Assembly: GCA_902779945.1 (NCBI GenBank)
Contig: CACZDN010000001.1
Location: 186,001 to 250,000, forward strand
Origin: Oscillospiraceae bacterium
Lineage (GTDB): Bacteria > Bacillota > Clostridia > Oscillospirales > Oscillospiraceae
Direction of reading: 5' to 3'
Length of the DNA stretch: 64,000 nt
Below the pieces are notes generated by a model, which ran no database searches, was not told where the DNA came from, and saw only the letters and a list, made by a program, of their open reading frames with translations. The translations under genes were made by a program, and so were the position numbers. Shown piece after piece: positions 26,150 to 34,587 of the stretch (its first letter is position 1; every line of letters begins with the position of its first letter).

Positions 26150-27289
26150 TTAGGTCCTGACGCCGAAGAGACTCAGGGCGAGCTTTGAAAAGAGCCCGCC
26201 GAAGCTGATGCGCTCCACGTCCTCGGCGACGGCGACGGGGACCTCGGCGATCTGCCGCCCGCCGACCGAGACGACCAGGCTGCCCACGCGCTGCCCCTCT
26301 TTCAGCGGGGCGGCGACGGTCGCGGGGAGGGACAGGCTGTAGTCCGGCTCCTCACCCTTGGGGGCGAGCTCATAGCCGACGCCCTCCAGACGCAGCGAGA
26401 CCGTCCCCCTGCTGCCGAGCTCCACCGGGAGCGTCGGCAGCTTTTTATCCGCGAGGGGGATCAGGCGGAAGTTTGCGAAGGCATAGCTCAAAAGCGTCTC
26501 AGCGTCCCGGTTGCGGGACTCCGCCGTCTCGCCGTGCATGACGACCGCGATGTATTCCGCGCCGTTTCGCTCCGCCGTGGCGGACAGGCAGTAGCGCGCC
26601 GTGGAGGTATAGCCGGTCTTGAGCCCCGTGCAGCCCGGATACCAGTAGACCAGCTTGTTGGTGTTCACGAGCTCAAAGCTCCCGTCGCGTATGCTGTCCA
26701 TCCAGATGGTGGTGTATTCCTTGACGCTCTCGTGGCGGATGAGCTCACGCGACATCAACGCCACGTCCCGCGCGGTGGTGTAGTGCTGCCCGTCGTCAAA
26801 GAGCCCCGTGCAGTTGGAAAAATGCGTGTGTGAAAGCCCCAGCTCCCGGGCGCGCTCGTTCATCTTCCGGACAAAGACCTCCTCGCTGCCGCATAAAAAT
26901 TCAGCCATGGCCACCGCACAGTCGTTGGCCGAGACCACCGCGATGCACTTGAGCATTTCGCGCACCGTCATGTGCTCTCCGGCCTCGAGATAGACGCAGC
27001 TGCCGCCGAAGGAGGCAGCCCGCTCGCTCGCCACGACGGTGTCGTCCGGACTGAAGGCGCCGTTTTCCATCGCCTCGATGATGAGCAGCATGGTCATGAT
27101 TTTGGTGACGCTGGCGGGAAAGCCGGGCTCGTCGGCCTTCTTTTCGTACAGGACGCGGCCCGTCTCCTTTTCCATCAGGATCGCGCTCGGCGCGGCGATC
27201 GAGAGCGACGGGGTCTCGGCGCGCACGCTGCCGCCGCAGCGGAACGGGAGCAGGCTCAATACAAGAACAAGACAAAAGCAGCGCTTCAT
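26150..27289 (-). CDS. D-alanyl-D-alanine carboxypeptidase (S11, DacF-type)
   Basis: Low-molecular-weight penicillin-binding protein that trims the terminal D-Ala of peptidoglycan stems outside the membrane. All three active-site motifs are present: S60-VTK, S120-AN and KTG near residue 220 (GLKTGYTS). A signal peptide leads and a C-terminal beta-domain of about 100 residues ends in a hydrophobic/amphipathic tail, which anchors the enzyme. At 379 residues it matches DacB/DacF. GGAGGGCACC lies before the ATG. A role in spore cortex or vegetative wall is plausible. Confidence 0.93.
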   Translation of the reverse strand: MKRCFCLVLVLSLLPFRCGGSVRAETPSLSIAAPSAILMEKETGRVLYEKKADEPGFPASVTKIMTMLLIIEAMENGAFSPDDTVVASERAASFGGSCVYLEAGEHMTVREMLKCIAVVSANDCAVAMAEFLCGSEEVFVRKMNERARELGLSHTHFSNCTGLFDDGQHYTTARDVALMSRELIRHESVKEYTTIWMDSIRDGSFELVNTNKLVYWYPGCTGLKTGYTSTARYCLSATAERNGAEYIAVVMHGETAESRNRDAETLLSYAFANFRLIPLADKKLPTLPVELGSRGTVSLRLEGVGYELAPKGEEPDYSLSLPATVAAPLKEGQRVGSLVVSVGGRQIAEVPVAVAEDVERISFGGLFSKLALSLFGVRT

Positions 27290-27656
27290 GGTGCCCTCCA
27301 GAAATCATGTTATCACTGCCACGAGATTATGAATGACAAAACGGTATTATGCAGCGGTTTACCGGATTATGTATAAATCGACAGCTTTCGGCAGGATATT
27401 CATGAACGGGGAAGGAACGCAATGACGCTGCCATGCGGGTTTTGAACACTTTCAACAGAGTTTTCAACAATGGCCGCGGCATATAATATGAACGAATACA
27501 CGCAGAAGAGTTTCCATAACAAGATTACAGAAGAAAAACAAACGCGCCCGCCGAGCGAAAAAAGAACGGAGGAATGCTTGACGGCGGCGCGATATGCGGA
27601 TACAATATACTATCATATTGGAAACCGGCATCGTTTGACCCGGGGAGGGATGGTCT
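27290..27656 (+). other. Intergenic region between divergent genes, holding the AI-2E permease promoter
   Basis: About 370 bases without a supportable gene. The plus-strand promoter at 27578-27606 is clear. Part of the region (27290-27570) is locally AT-rich with TTTTCAACA and TATAATATG elements that might serve the carboxypeptidase gene or a weak upstream start. Confidence 0.45.
27578..27606 (+). promoter_or_regulatory. Promoter of the AI-2E-type permease
   Basis: TTGACG (27578-27583), 17-bp spacer, TACAAT (27601-27606), about 50 bases before the TTG start. Confidence 0.72.
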
Positions 27657-28922
27657 TTGAGACGGCATTTTCACTGGGACAAGAAATACCTGTACTGGGG
27701 GATCACGGCCTTCTGCGTGATCGCCAGCGCCATTCTGTTTTTCATGGCACTCAACTACATCGACCTGCTGCGCGAGGGCATTGCGAAGCTGACGCGCATC
27801 CTCAGCCCCTTCATCTGGGGCCTTGTGATCGCGTATCTGCTCAATCCGCTGGTGCGGCTTCTGCAGAAGCGGGTCTTCGGTCCGCTCTTCGCCAGGGTGT
27901 TCGCCAAAAGCGGGAAAAAGGGGAGCGGGCTTGCCCGCGGCTTCGCCGTCGTGTGTGCGGAGATCGTGATGCTGGCCATCATCACCGGCCTGTTCTTCAT
28001 GATCATCCCGCAGCTCTACAGCAGCATTGAGACGATCGTCACAAATTCCCCGACCTATATCGACTCTCTGACGAGCTGGGCCACCAAGCTCCTCACGGAC
28101 TACCCGGAGATCAGCGACTATGTCGCCCAGATCCTCGGCGACGTGAATACTGACATCGTCTCCTGGCTCCAGACCACGATCCTGCCGAAGCTGGGCAGCC
28201 TTCTGTCGAATGTCGGCACCGGTGTACGCTATGTGGTGACCGGGGTCTACAACCTCGTTATCGGCATCATCGTTTCGGTCTACATCCTGGGCAACAACGA
28301 GATCTTCATCGCCAATGCCAAGCGTCTCGTCTACAGCTTGATGAGCGTGGACGCCGCCAAAAAGCTGATCGACGGCATCCGCTTCACGGACCGCACCTTC
28401 ATCGGCTTTCTCAGCGGCAAGCTGGTGGACTCGGCCATCATCGGGCTGATCTGCTACATCGTATGCGCCGTGCTCAACATGCCCTATGCCCTGCTGGTGA
28501 GCGTGCTGGTCGGCGTGACCAATATCATCCCCTTCTTCGGCCCGCTGATCGGCGCGGTGCCCAGCTCCATCATCATCCTCATGGTCGATCCCGTCAAGTG
28601 CCTGGTCTTCGTAATCTTCGTCATTATCCTCCAGCAGGTGGACGGGAACTTCATCGGCCCCAAGATCCTCGGCAGCTCGGTCGGCATCAACGGCTTCTGG
28701 GTCATGTTCTCCATCATTGTCGGCGCCGGATTCTTCGGCTTCTGGGGTATGCTCCTCGGCGTGCCGATCTTTGTGGTCATCTACACCATGGCAAACGAGG
28801 GTATCTCCCGCAAGCTCCGGCACAGCGATCTGCCCGCCGAGACGGAGGAGTATACCGATCTCGATTACATCGACCCCGTCACCCTCCGCCCGATCCGCCG
28901 CGACGGGAGCAGGGAAGGATAA
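27657..28922 (+). CDS. AI-2E/YdiK-family permease
   Basis: A 421-residue polytopic membrane protein with about eight helices and a central soluble loop (about 100-170). It has the family's C-terminal GPLIGAVPSSIIIL and QQVDGNFIGPKILG stretches. Family members are proposed exporters (autoinducer-2 or, in some, Na+/H+ exchange); the substrate here is unknown. The start is TTG 27657, with GGGGAGGGA about six bases upstream and no better ATG near it. The gene is monocistronic, followed by a family B repeat and a terminator. Confidence 0.88.
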   Translation: MRRHFHWDKKYLYWGITAFCVIASAILFFMALNYIDLLREGIAKLTRILSPFIWGLVIAYLLNPLVRLLQKRVFGPLFARVFAKSGKKGSGLARGFAVVCAEIVMLAIITGLFFMIIPQLYSSIETIVTNSPTYIDSLTSWATKLLTDYPEISDYVAQILGDVNTDIVSWLQTTILPKLGSLLSNVGTGVRYVVTGVYNLVIGIIVSVYILGNNEIFIANAKRLVYSLMSVDAAKKLIDGIRFTDRTFIGFLSGKLVDSAIIGLICYIVCAVLNMPYALLVSVLVGVTNIIPFFGPLIGAVPSSIIILMVDPVKCLVFVIFVIILQQVDGNFIGPKILGSSVGINGFWVMFSIIVGAGFFGFWGMLLGVPIFVVIYTMANEGISRKLRHSDLPAETEEYTDLDYIDPVTLRPIRRDGSREG

Positions 28923-28966
28923 AGGCAGTACCGCATCATGCCGCAGGCGTATTGTGCGGTATTGCC
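28923..28966. repeat. Dispersed repeat family B, copy 2 (short form)
   Basis: AGGCAGTACCGCATCATGCC joined to GTATTGTGCGGTATTGCC: both inverted ends of family B with almost no interior. Confidence 0.7.
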
Positions 28967-28971
28967 AAAAA

Positions 28972-28998
28972 TCACCGCCGGCAGGGAGCCGGCGGTGA
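28972..28998 (-). terminator. Terminator of the cysteine desulfurase gene
   Basis: Perfect 11-bp stem TCACCGCCGGC/GCCGGCGGTGA with a 5-base loop. On the minus strand it is followed by TTTTTGG. It starts four bases after the stop codon. Confidence 0.82.
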
Positions 28999-29001
28999 AT
29001 C

Positions 29002-30132
29002 TTATCTGTGGGCGAGGGTCCTGTGCGCCTCGCGCAGGGCGTCTGTGAGGGCTGCGGCGTCCTCGTGCGTGTTAAAGCGGGAAAAGCCGATGCGCAGGGC
29101 CCCGTCGATGAGGCGCGGCTCCATGCCGACGGCCTCCAGCACATGGCTGCGCGCCCCCTTCTTGCAGGCCGAGCTGCGCGATATGTAGATCTCCCGCGCC
29201 TCGAGAAAGTTCATCAGCACCTCGCTGCGAAACCCGGGCAGGGAGACGGAGAGAATGTGCGGTGCGGCGGTGTCGAGGACATGCAGCTCCGGGATCGCCT
29301 CCCGCAGCCCCGCGCAGGTGCTCTCTTTGAGCGCCCGCATGTGCGCGATGTTCTCCGAAAGCCCGGCCTTCGCGATGCGCGCCGCCTCCCCGAAGGCTGC
29401 GATCTGCGGCATGGCCTCGGTCCCTGCACGGCGGCCGTCCTCCTGCGCGCCGCCCAGAATAAACGGGCGCAGGCGCAGGCCCCTGCGGATGTACAGCGCG
29501 CCGACGCCCTTGGGCGCATGGATCTTGTGCCCGCTGATGCTGACAAGATCCGCGCCGAGGGACTTCGGCGTGAAGTCGAGCTTCATGAAGCCCTGCACCG
29601 CGTCCGTATGCAGCAGGGCGCCTGAGCCCGCCTCCTTCAGTATGCGGGATACGGCGGCTATATCGGTGACAGCCCCGGTCTCGTTGTTGACCAGCATGAG
29701 GGAGACAAGGACCGTGTCGGGCCGCAGCGCCGCGCGCAGCGCTTCGGGGTCGATCGCCCCGCTGCGGTCGGGCCTGAGATACGTCACGTCAAAGCCGCGG
29801 CGCTCAAGCTCTTCGGCGGACTTGCGTACGGCGTCGTGCTCGACGAGGGACGTGATCACGTGCGTTCCCCTGCGGCGCATACTCTCCGCGCCGGCGAGCA
29901 GGGCCCAGTTGTCGCTCTCGGAGCCGCAGGAGGTAAACACAAGCTCCGACGCCTCGCAGCCCAGCGCTCCCGCGACCAGCTTCCGCGAGCAGTCAAGCAG
30001 CTTTTTCGCCTCCCGCCCCTTGGTATAGGTGGAGCTGGGGTTGCCGTAGTTTTCCAGCATGGCGTCCAGAGCGGCCTGCGCCGCCTCCGCACACACCCGC
30101 GTCGTGGCCGAATTGTCCAGATAGTGTTCCAT
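29002..30132 (-). CDS. Cysteine desulfurase (NifS/IscS family)
   Basis: PLP enzyme that takes sulfur from cysteine for Fe-S clusters or tRNA thiolation. The 376-residue protein starts MEHYLDNSATTRV, the standard family N-terminus, and has the PLP-lysine motif SISGHKIHAPKG. The catalytic loop cysteine lies in ISRSSACKKGARSHV near residue 325; the family usually has SxGSAC. It is divergent from the Fe-S enzyme MtaB (30219), a sensible partner since methylthiotransferases need sulfur and clusters. Confidence 0.92.
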   Translation of the reverse strand: MEHYLDNSATTRVCAEAAQAALDAMLENYGNPSSTYTKGREAKKLLDCSRKLVAGALGCEASELVFTSCGSESDNWALLAGAESMRRRGTHVITSLVEHDAVRKSAEELERRGFDVTYLRPDRSGAIDPEALRAALRPDTVLVSLMLVNNETGAVTDIAAVSRILKEAGSGALLHTDAVQGFMKLDFTPKSLGADLVSISGHKIHAPKGVGALYIRRGLRLRPFILGGAQEDGRRAGTEAMPQIAAFGEAARIAKAGLSENIAHMRALKESTCAGLREAIPELHVLDTAAPHILSVSLPGFRSEVLMNFLEAREIYISRSSACKKGARSHVLEAVGMEPRLIDGALRIGFSRFNTHEDAAALTDALREAHRTLAHR

Positions 30133-30154
30133 TTATGTTTACCTCATTCTGTAA

Positions 30155-30183
30155 AGTATATTATGTTTATTGCATTAAGTTAA
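30155..30183 (-). promoter_or_regulatory. Promoter of the cysteine desulfurase gene
   Basis: On the minus strand TTAACT (30183-30178), 17-bp spacer, TATACT (30160-30155). Confidence 0.6.
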
Positions 30184-30218
30184 TGATATTATGTAAACGT
30201 TCAGAAACGGAGTGTCAG

Positions 30219-31508
30219 ATGAAGTACATTATATCCACTCTCGGCTGCAAGGTCAACCAGTATGAGACGCAGGCGATGGAGTCTTTTTTCATGGAGCGCG
30301 GCTTTGAGCGCGCGGCGCCGGGGGAGATCGCGGACGCGGTGATCGTCAACACCTGCGCTGTCACGGCCGAGAGCGGGCGCAAATCCCGCCAGACGATACG
30401 CAGGCTCCGGGACGAAAATCCCGGCGCGGTGCTGGCCGTCTGCGGCTGCTATTCGCAGATCGAGCCGGAAGCGGCCGAGGAGCTGGGCGCATCCGTGATC
30501 TACGGCGCGGCGGACCGGGAGGGCCTGGTCGAAGCCGTGGTGCGCGCCTGCCGGGAAGGGGAGAAGCGCCGCGAGATCGACGAGCCCTTCCGGCGCCGGG
30601 AGCTCGAGCGCCTGCCCGCCGGGGCGGTGGATCACCGCACCCGCGCCATGCTCAAGATCCAGGACGGCTGCGTGAACTTCTGCTCCTACTGCATCATCCC
30701 CTACACCCGCGGCAGGCTGCGCAGCCTCCCGCCGGACGAAGCGGGGCAGGAGGCCGCAAGGCTCGACGCGGAGGGCTACCGCGAGATTGTCCTGACCGGC
30801 ATCGAGGTTGCCTCCTACGGCGCGGACCTGCCCGGAAAGCCCGGCCTTGCCGATGTGATTGAGGCCGTCGCCGCGACGAGTCCGCACATGCGTATCCGCC
30901 TGAGCTCGCTGGAGCCGACGGTCATCACGGAGGACTTCTGCCGCCGGCTCAAAGCGACGGGGAAGCTCTGCCGCCACTTTCACCTCTCCCTTCAGTCCGG
31001 CTGCGACAGGACGCTCAAGGCCATGAACCGCAAGTATGACACGGAAGCCTTCTTTGAAAAGACGGAGCTGCTGCGCCGAACCTTCCCGGGCTGCGCCCTG
31101 ACCGGCGACCTTATCGCGGGCTTTCCCGGCGAGACGGACGAGGACTTCGGCGCGACCTGCGCCTTTCTCCGGAAGTGCCGCTTTGCCGCCATGCACGTCT
31201 TCCCCTATTCGCGCCGCCCCGGCACACCGGCAGATTCCATGCCCGACCAGTGTCCAAAGAAGATCAGGGAGGAGCGCGCCCGTGAGGCGCAGCGCCTGTG
31301 CGATTCCATGCACCGGGACTTCCTCCACTCCTGCGTGGGGCAGACACTTCCCGTCCTGTTTGAGTCGGAGGAGGACGGCTTCTGCACCGGCCACAGCGAT
31401 ACCTACATGCCCGTGCGGGTGAGTGGGACGGCGCTTCGCGGCACGCTCCGGAGCGTGCGGATCGAGGGCGTCGAGGGCGAGCTGCTGTGCGGCACGCTCA
31501 TCGGCTGA
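30219..31508 (+). CDS. mtaB: tRNA (t6A37) methylthiotransferase MtaB
   Basis: Radical SAM methylthiotransferase that adds a methylthio group to t6A at position 37 of tRNA. The protein is 429 residues. The N-terminal UPF0004 domain has the cluster cysteines in STLGCKVNQYE, NTCAVT and CGCYSQ. The radical SAM motif is CVNFCSYC near residue 147, followed by RGRLRSLPPDE. A TRAM-like tail closes the protein. The KVNQYE/ETQAME form and length fit the MtaB branch rather than MiaB. I start at ATG 30219 (MKYIISTLGC), although the frame is open further upstream. Confidence 0.9.
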   Translation: MKYIISTLGCKVNQYETQAMESFFMERGFERAAPGEIADAVIVNTCAVTAESGRKSRQTIRRLRDENPGAVLAVCGCYSQIEPEAAEELGASVIYGAADREGLVEAVVRACREGEKRREIDEPFRRRELERLPAGAVDHRTRAMLKIQDGCVNFCSYCIIPYTRGRLRSLPPDEAGQEAARLDAEGYREIVLTGIEVASYGADLPGKPGLADVIEAVAATSPHMRIRLSSLEPTVITEDFCRRLKATGKLCRHFHLSLQSGCDRTLKAMNRKYDTEAFFEKTELLRRTFPGCALTGDLIAGFPGETDEDFGATCAFLRKCRFAAMHVFPYSRRPGTPADSMPDQCPKKIREERAREAQRLCDSMHRDFLHSCVGQTLPVLFESEEDGFCTGHSDTYMPVRVSGTALRGTLRSVRIEGVEGELLCGTLIG

Positions 31509-31589
31509 GCGTGTCCGCATTGCGCAATAATTCCCAAACAGGAGCCCGGAAATGCCCGTTTTTGGGGACAGATTCGTATAAAAGGCACA

Positions 31590-31618
31590 TTGACGCAAGG
31601 AAACGCCTATAGTAGAAT
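31590..31618 (+). promoter_or_regulatory. Promoter of serC-serA
   Basis: TTGACG (31590-31595), 17-bp spacer, TAGAAT (31613-31618), 30 bases before the serC start. Confidence 0.72.
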
Positions 31619-31647
31619 GAAGGCAATTTCAGAAGGAGATGGATCAT

Positions 31648-32730
31648 ATGGAGAGAGAGCGGGTTTACAATTTCGCGGCGGGGCCCTCGACCATGCCTGA
31701 AAGCGCCCTGAAAACTGCGGCGGCAGAGCTTTTGAACTTCCGCGGAAGCGGCATGTCCGTCATGGAGATCAGCCACCGCAGCGCCCTGTTTCAGGAGGTC
31801 TTCGACAGCGCTTCCGAAAAGCTCAGAAAGCTCATGCAGGTGCCGGACAGCCATGAGATCCTGTTCCTTCAGGGCGGCGCGACCACGCAGTTTGCCGCCA
31901 TCCCCATGAATCTCATGGAGGGCGGGATCGCCGATTACGCGATCACAGGCAACTTCTCCGCGAAGGCCGCGGAGGAGGCCGGAAAGTACGGCGCGGTCCA
32001 CATCGCGGCAAACACCAAATCCGGCGGGCACGACAGGATCCCGGCGCAGGAGGAACTCAGCTTTACCGACGGGGCAAAGTATTTCTACTACTGTGCAAAC
32101 AACACCGTCTACGGCACAGAATGGCAGTATGTGCCCGAAACCGCGTGCCCCCTTGTGTGCGATATGTCCTCCGACATCCTCTCCCGTGAGGTGGACGTCT
32201 CCCGCTACGGCCTCATCTACGCCGGCGCGCAGAAGAACATGGCCCCTGCGGGCCTGACCGTGGTCATCGTGGACAAAGCTCTCGCCGGGCGGGAGCTGCC
32301 CTGTACCCCCAAAATGCTCAGCTACAGGACCATGATCGAATCGCGCTCCATGCTCAACACCCCGCCGTGCTGGTGCATCTATATGCTGGATCTGACACTG
32401 GACTGGGTGCTCAAGGAGGGCGGCGTCCCCGCCATGGACGCGAGACGGCGCGAGCGCGCGGCCATGCTTTACGACTATCTGGACAACAGCAGGCTCTTCA
32501 AAACCCACGCCCTGCCCGGCTCGCGCAGCTTCATGAACGTCACCTTCCGCACCGGCAGCGACGAGACGGACGCCGCCTTCATCAAGGGCGCGGCGGAGCA
32601 CGGTCTCGTCAATCTCAAGGGACACAAGCTGGCCGGCGGTATGCGCGCCTCTATCTACAACGCCATGCCGGTCGAGGGCGTCAGGGCGCTGATCGCTTAT
32701 ATGAAGGAGTTTGAGGTCGAACATGCTTAA
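31648..32730 (+). CDS. serC: Phosphoserine aminotransferase
   Basis: Converts 3-phosphohydroxypyruvate to phosphoserine with glutamate; PLP-dependent and cytosolic. The 360-residue length is exact for the family. Motifs are NFAAGPSTMPE at the N-terminus, GGATTQF, and the PLP lysine in YAGAQKNMAPAG. I choose ATG 31648 because AAGGAG lies nine bases before it; an ATG three codons earlier overlaps that site. Its last codons overlap serA by eight bases (ATGCTTAA), so the two are translationally coupled. Confidence 0.96.
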   Translation: MERERVYNFAAGPSTMPESALKTAAAELLNFRGSGMSVMEISHRSALFQEVFDSASEKLRKLMQVPDSHEILFLQGGATTQFAAIPMNLMEGGIADYAITGNFSAKAAEEAGKYGAVHIAANTKSGGHDRIPAQEELSFTDGAKYFYYCANNTVYGTEWQYVPETACPLVCDMSSDILSREVDVSRYGLIYAGAQKNMAPAGLTVVIVDKALAGRELPCTPKMLSYRTMIESRSMLNTPPCWCIYMLDLTLDWVLKEGGVPAMDARRRERAAMLYDYLDNSRLFKTHALPGSRSFMNVTFRTGSDETDAAFIKGAAEHGLVNLKGHKLAGGMRASIYNAMPVEGVRALIAYMKEFEVEHA

Positions 32731-33889
32731 AATCAAAACGATGAACAACATCTCCGAGCACGGCACCGGCGCGCTCCTCAAGCGCGGCTGCGCGGTTGGC
32801 CCGGATGTGGAGGACCCCGACGGGATGCTTATCCGCAGCGCAAACGTCCACGGCATGGAATTCGGCTCCAATCTGCTCGCCATCGCGCGGGCCGGCGCGG
32901 GCTTCAACAACATCCCCATCGAGGAGTGCGCGGAAAAGGGCATCGTCGTCTTCAACAGCCCCGGCGCGAACGCCGAGGCCGTCAAGGAGCAGGAGATCGC
33001 TTCGCTCGTCATGGCTTCGCGCGACATTGTCGGCGGCATCGAGTGGGTGCGCTCCATCGCAAACGAGGGGGACCGCATCCCGGAGATCGTCGAGAAGGGC
33101 AAATCCTCCTTCGCAGGGCCTGAGCTTCTGGGCAAGACCCTCGGCGTGATCGGCCTCGGCGCGATCGGCGCGCTGGTGGCCAACGCCGCGCTCGACCTCG
33201 GCATGGTGGTTTACGGCTTCGACCCCTTTATGTCCGTGGACGCCGCCTGGCGTCTCTCCCGGGACGTCATCAAGGCGGAGGACGTGGACACCATCTACGC
33301 CAAGGCCGACTATATCAGCATCAACATTCCGTATAACGAGCAGACCCACCACATGTTCGACGACGAGGCCTTCGCCAAGATGAAGCAGGGCGTACGCATC
33401 GTGAACGAGTCCCGCGCCGAGGTCGTGGACGACGAGGCCATGACCCGCGCCCTCGACTGCGGCCGGGTCGGCAAGTATGTGACGGACTTCCCGAACCAGG
33501 TGATTCTCCAGGCCCCGAACGTGATCGCCATGCCGCACCTGGGCGCGTGCACCCCCGAGAGTGAGGACCGCTGCGCCGCTATGGCCGCGATGGAGCTGTA
33601 TGACTATCTGGTCAACGGCAACATCAAAAATTCGGTCAACCTGCCCGACGCGACGCTCAGCCGCATGGGCGTGTGCAGGCTCTGCGTGCTGCACCGCAAC
33701 GTGCCGCGCATGATCACGCGCATCCTCGACTTCATCAGCGACCGCAACATCAACGTCGAGCATATGATCAACAAACCCCGCGGCGGTTACGCCTACACCA
33801 TCGTCGACCTCGGCGAGTCGATCGGGGAGCCTACCGCCGCCTCCATCCGCGCGATGGACGACGTGCTGCGCGTAAGAGTGCTGTACTGA
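32723..33889 (+). CDS. serA: D-3-phosphoglycerate dehydrogenase
   Basis: First enzyme of serine synthesis, NAD-dependent. The 388-residue protein has a Rossmann motif GVIGLGAIGALVANAAL, the catalytic Arg/Glu/His set of the D-2-hydroxyacid dehydrogenases (VNESRAE near residue 235, PHLGACTPESE near 280) and a C-terminal ACT domain (about 318-388) for regulation by serine. This short form is common in anaerobes. ATG 32723 overlaps the serC stop. Phosphoserine phosphatase (serB) is not in the window. Confidence 0.94.
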   Translation: MLKIKTMNNISEHGTGALLKRGCAVGPDVEDPDGMLIRSANVHGMEFGSNLLAIARAGAGFNNIPIEECAEKGIVVFNSPGANAEAVKEQEIASLVMASRDIVGGIEWVRSIANEGDRIPEIVEKGKSSFAGPELLGKTLGVIGLGAIGALVANAALDLGMVVYGFDPFMSVDAAWRLSRDVIKAEDVDTIYAKADYISINIPYNEQTHHMFDDEAFAKMKQGVRIVNESRAEVVDDEAMTRALDCGRVGKYVTDFPNQVILQAPNVIAMPHLGACTPESEDRCAAMAAMELYDYLVNGNIKNSVNLPDATLSRMGVCRLCVLHRNVPRMITRILDFISDRNINVEHMINKPRGGYAYTIVDLGESIGEPTAASIRAMDDVLRVRVLY

Positions 33890-33928
33890 TGGGCGGTTGA
33901 CATAATATCAATAATCAAGACGCTACCG

Positions 33929-33954
33929 CAGAGGAGGGGCTTGCCCCTCCTCTG
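33929..33954 (+). terminator. Terminator after serA
   Basis: CAGAGGAGGGGC directly followed by TT and GCCCCTCCTCTG, a stem of up to 12 bp. The downstream T run is poor (TGTTGT). Confidence 0.65.
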
Positions 33955-34522
33955 TGTTGTGGTCGGACAGTTTCCCTTGATACGCACGTTTCCTCTCTGC
34001 GTCTGGGCAAATCCGAAAACCGACCATACTACCGCGCGGGGCCGCCGAGGGCTTCGGCCCCTGCGGAACAGCGGGGACGTTTGCGTAGCACGGGACGGTT
34101 GTATCGGGTCGTGGGTTTGCGGGCCGTTCGTGAACGGCCCCTACGACAGGTGACGTTTTGTGCATCACCTCAGGGGGCGGGCGTCTACCCGCAGGGCGCC
34201 AAGCCTGACCGCCCGAAATGTTGCCACAACGGAAACGCACAATTCAAGGCAAAACGCCTGACCACCCCGTAGGGGCCGACGCCCCCGGCGGCCCGAAACA
34301 TCACCATATAGGAATCGTATGTACAAAGGCAAAAACGCCCGACAACAAGGGGAGGGGTGCCCTTGCCCTTTATGGGTATGCCCCTCCCGCGCGGTGAAAC
34401 CTTCCCTTCACCTGTTCGCCCGGGCGAAGATGGGTACCCGACAAGGTACCGCCGGGCGACCACAAGGGTCGCCCCTACGGCAGGTCGGAGACGACTGTCG
34501 TGATTTGTTCACAAACAGGGGC
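33955..34522. repeat. Gene-free, palindrome-rich stretch with repeat family C
   Basis: About 570 bases with no supportable gene. Three related palindromes each end in CCCCTACG: GGGCCGTTC-GT-GAACGGCCC then CTACGACAGGT (34121-34151); an inverted one ending CCCCGTAGGGGC near 34264-34275; and GGGCGACC-ACAA-GGGTCGCCC then CTACGGCAGGT (34454-34485). Another long hairpin-like block (GGGGAGGGGTGCCC... TATGCCCCTCCC) lies at about 34350-34390. Short units with a conserved flank and a variable palindrome are typical of non-autonomous dispersed repeats. Confidence 0.6.
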
Positions 34523-34551
34523 TTGAAAAAGGCGGAGCAAAGGACTACTAT
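34523..34551 (+). promoter_or_regulatory. Promoter of the sensor kinase / HtrA operon
   Basis: TTGAAA (34523-34528), 17-bp spacer, TACTAT (34546-34551), 36 bases before ATG 34588. Confidence 0.65.
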
Positions 34552-34587
34552 ACGCACAGAATTGTAATGCTTGGGGAGCCGTGCGGG

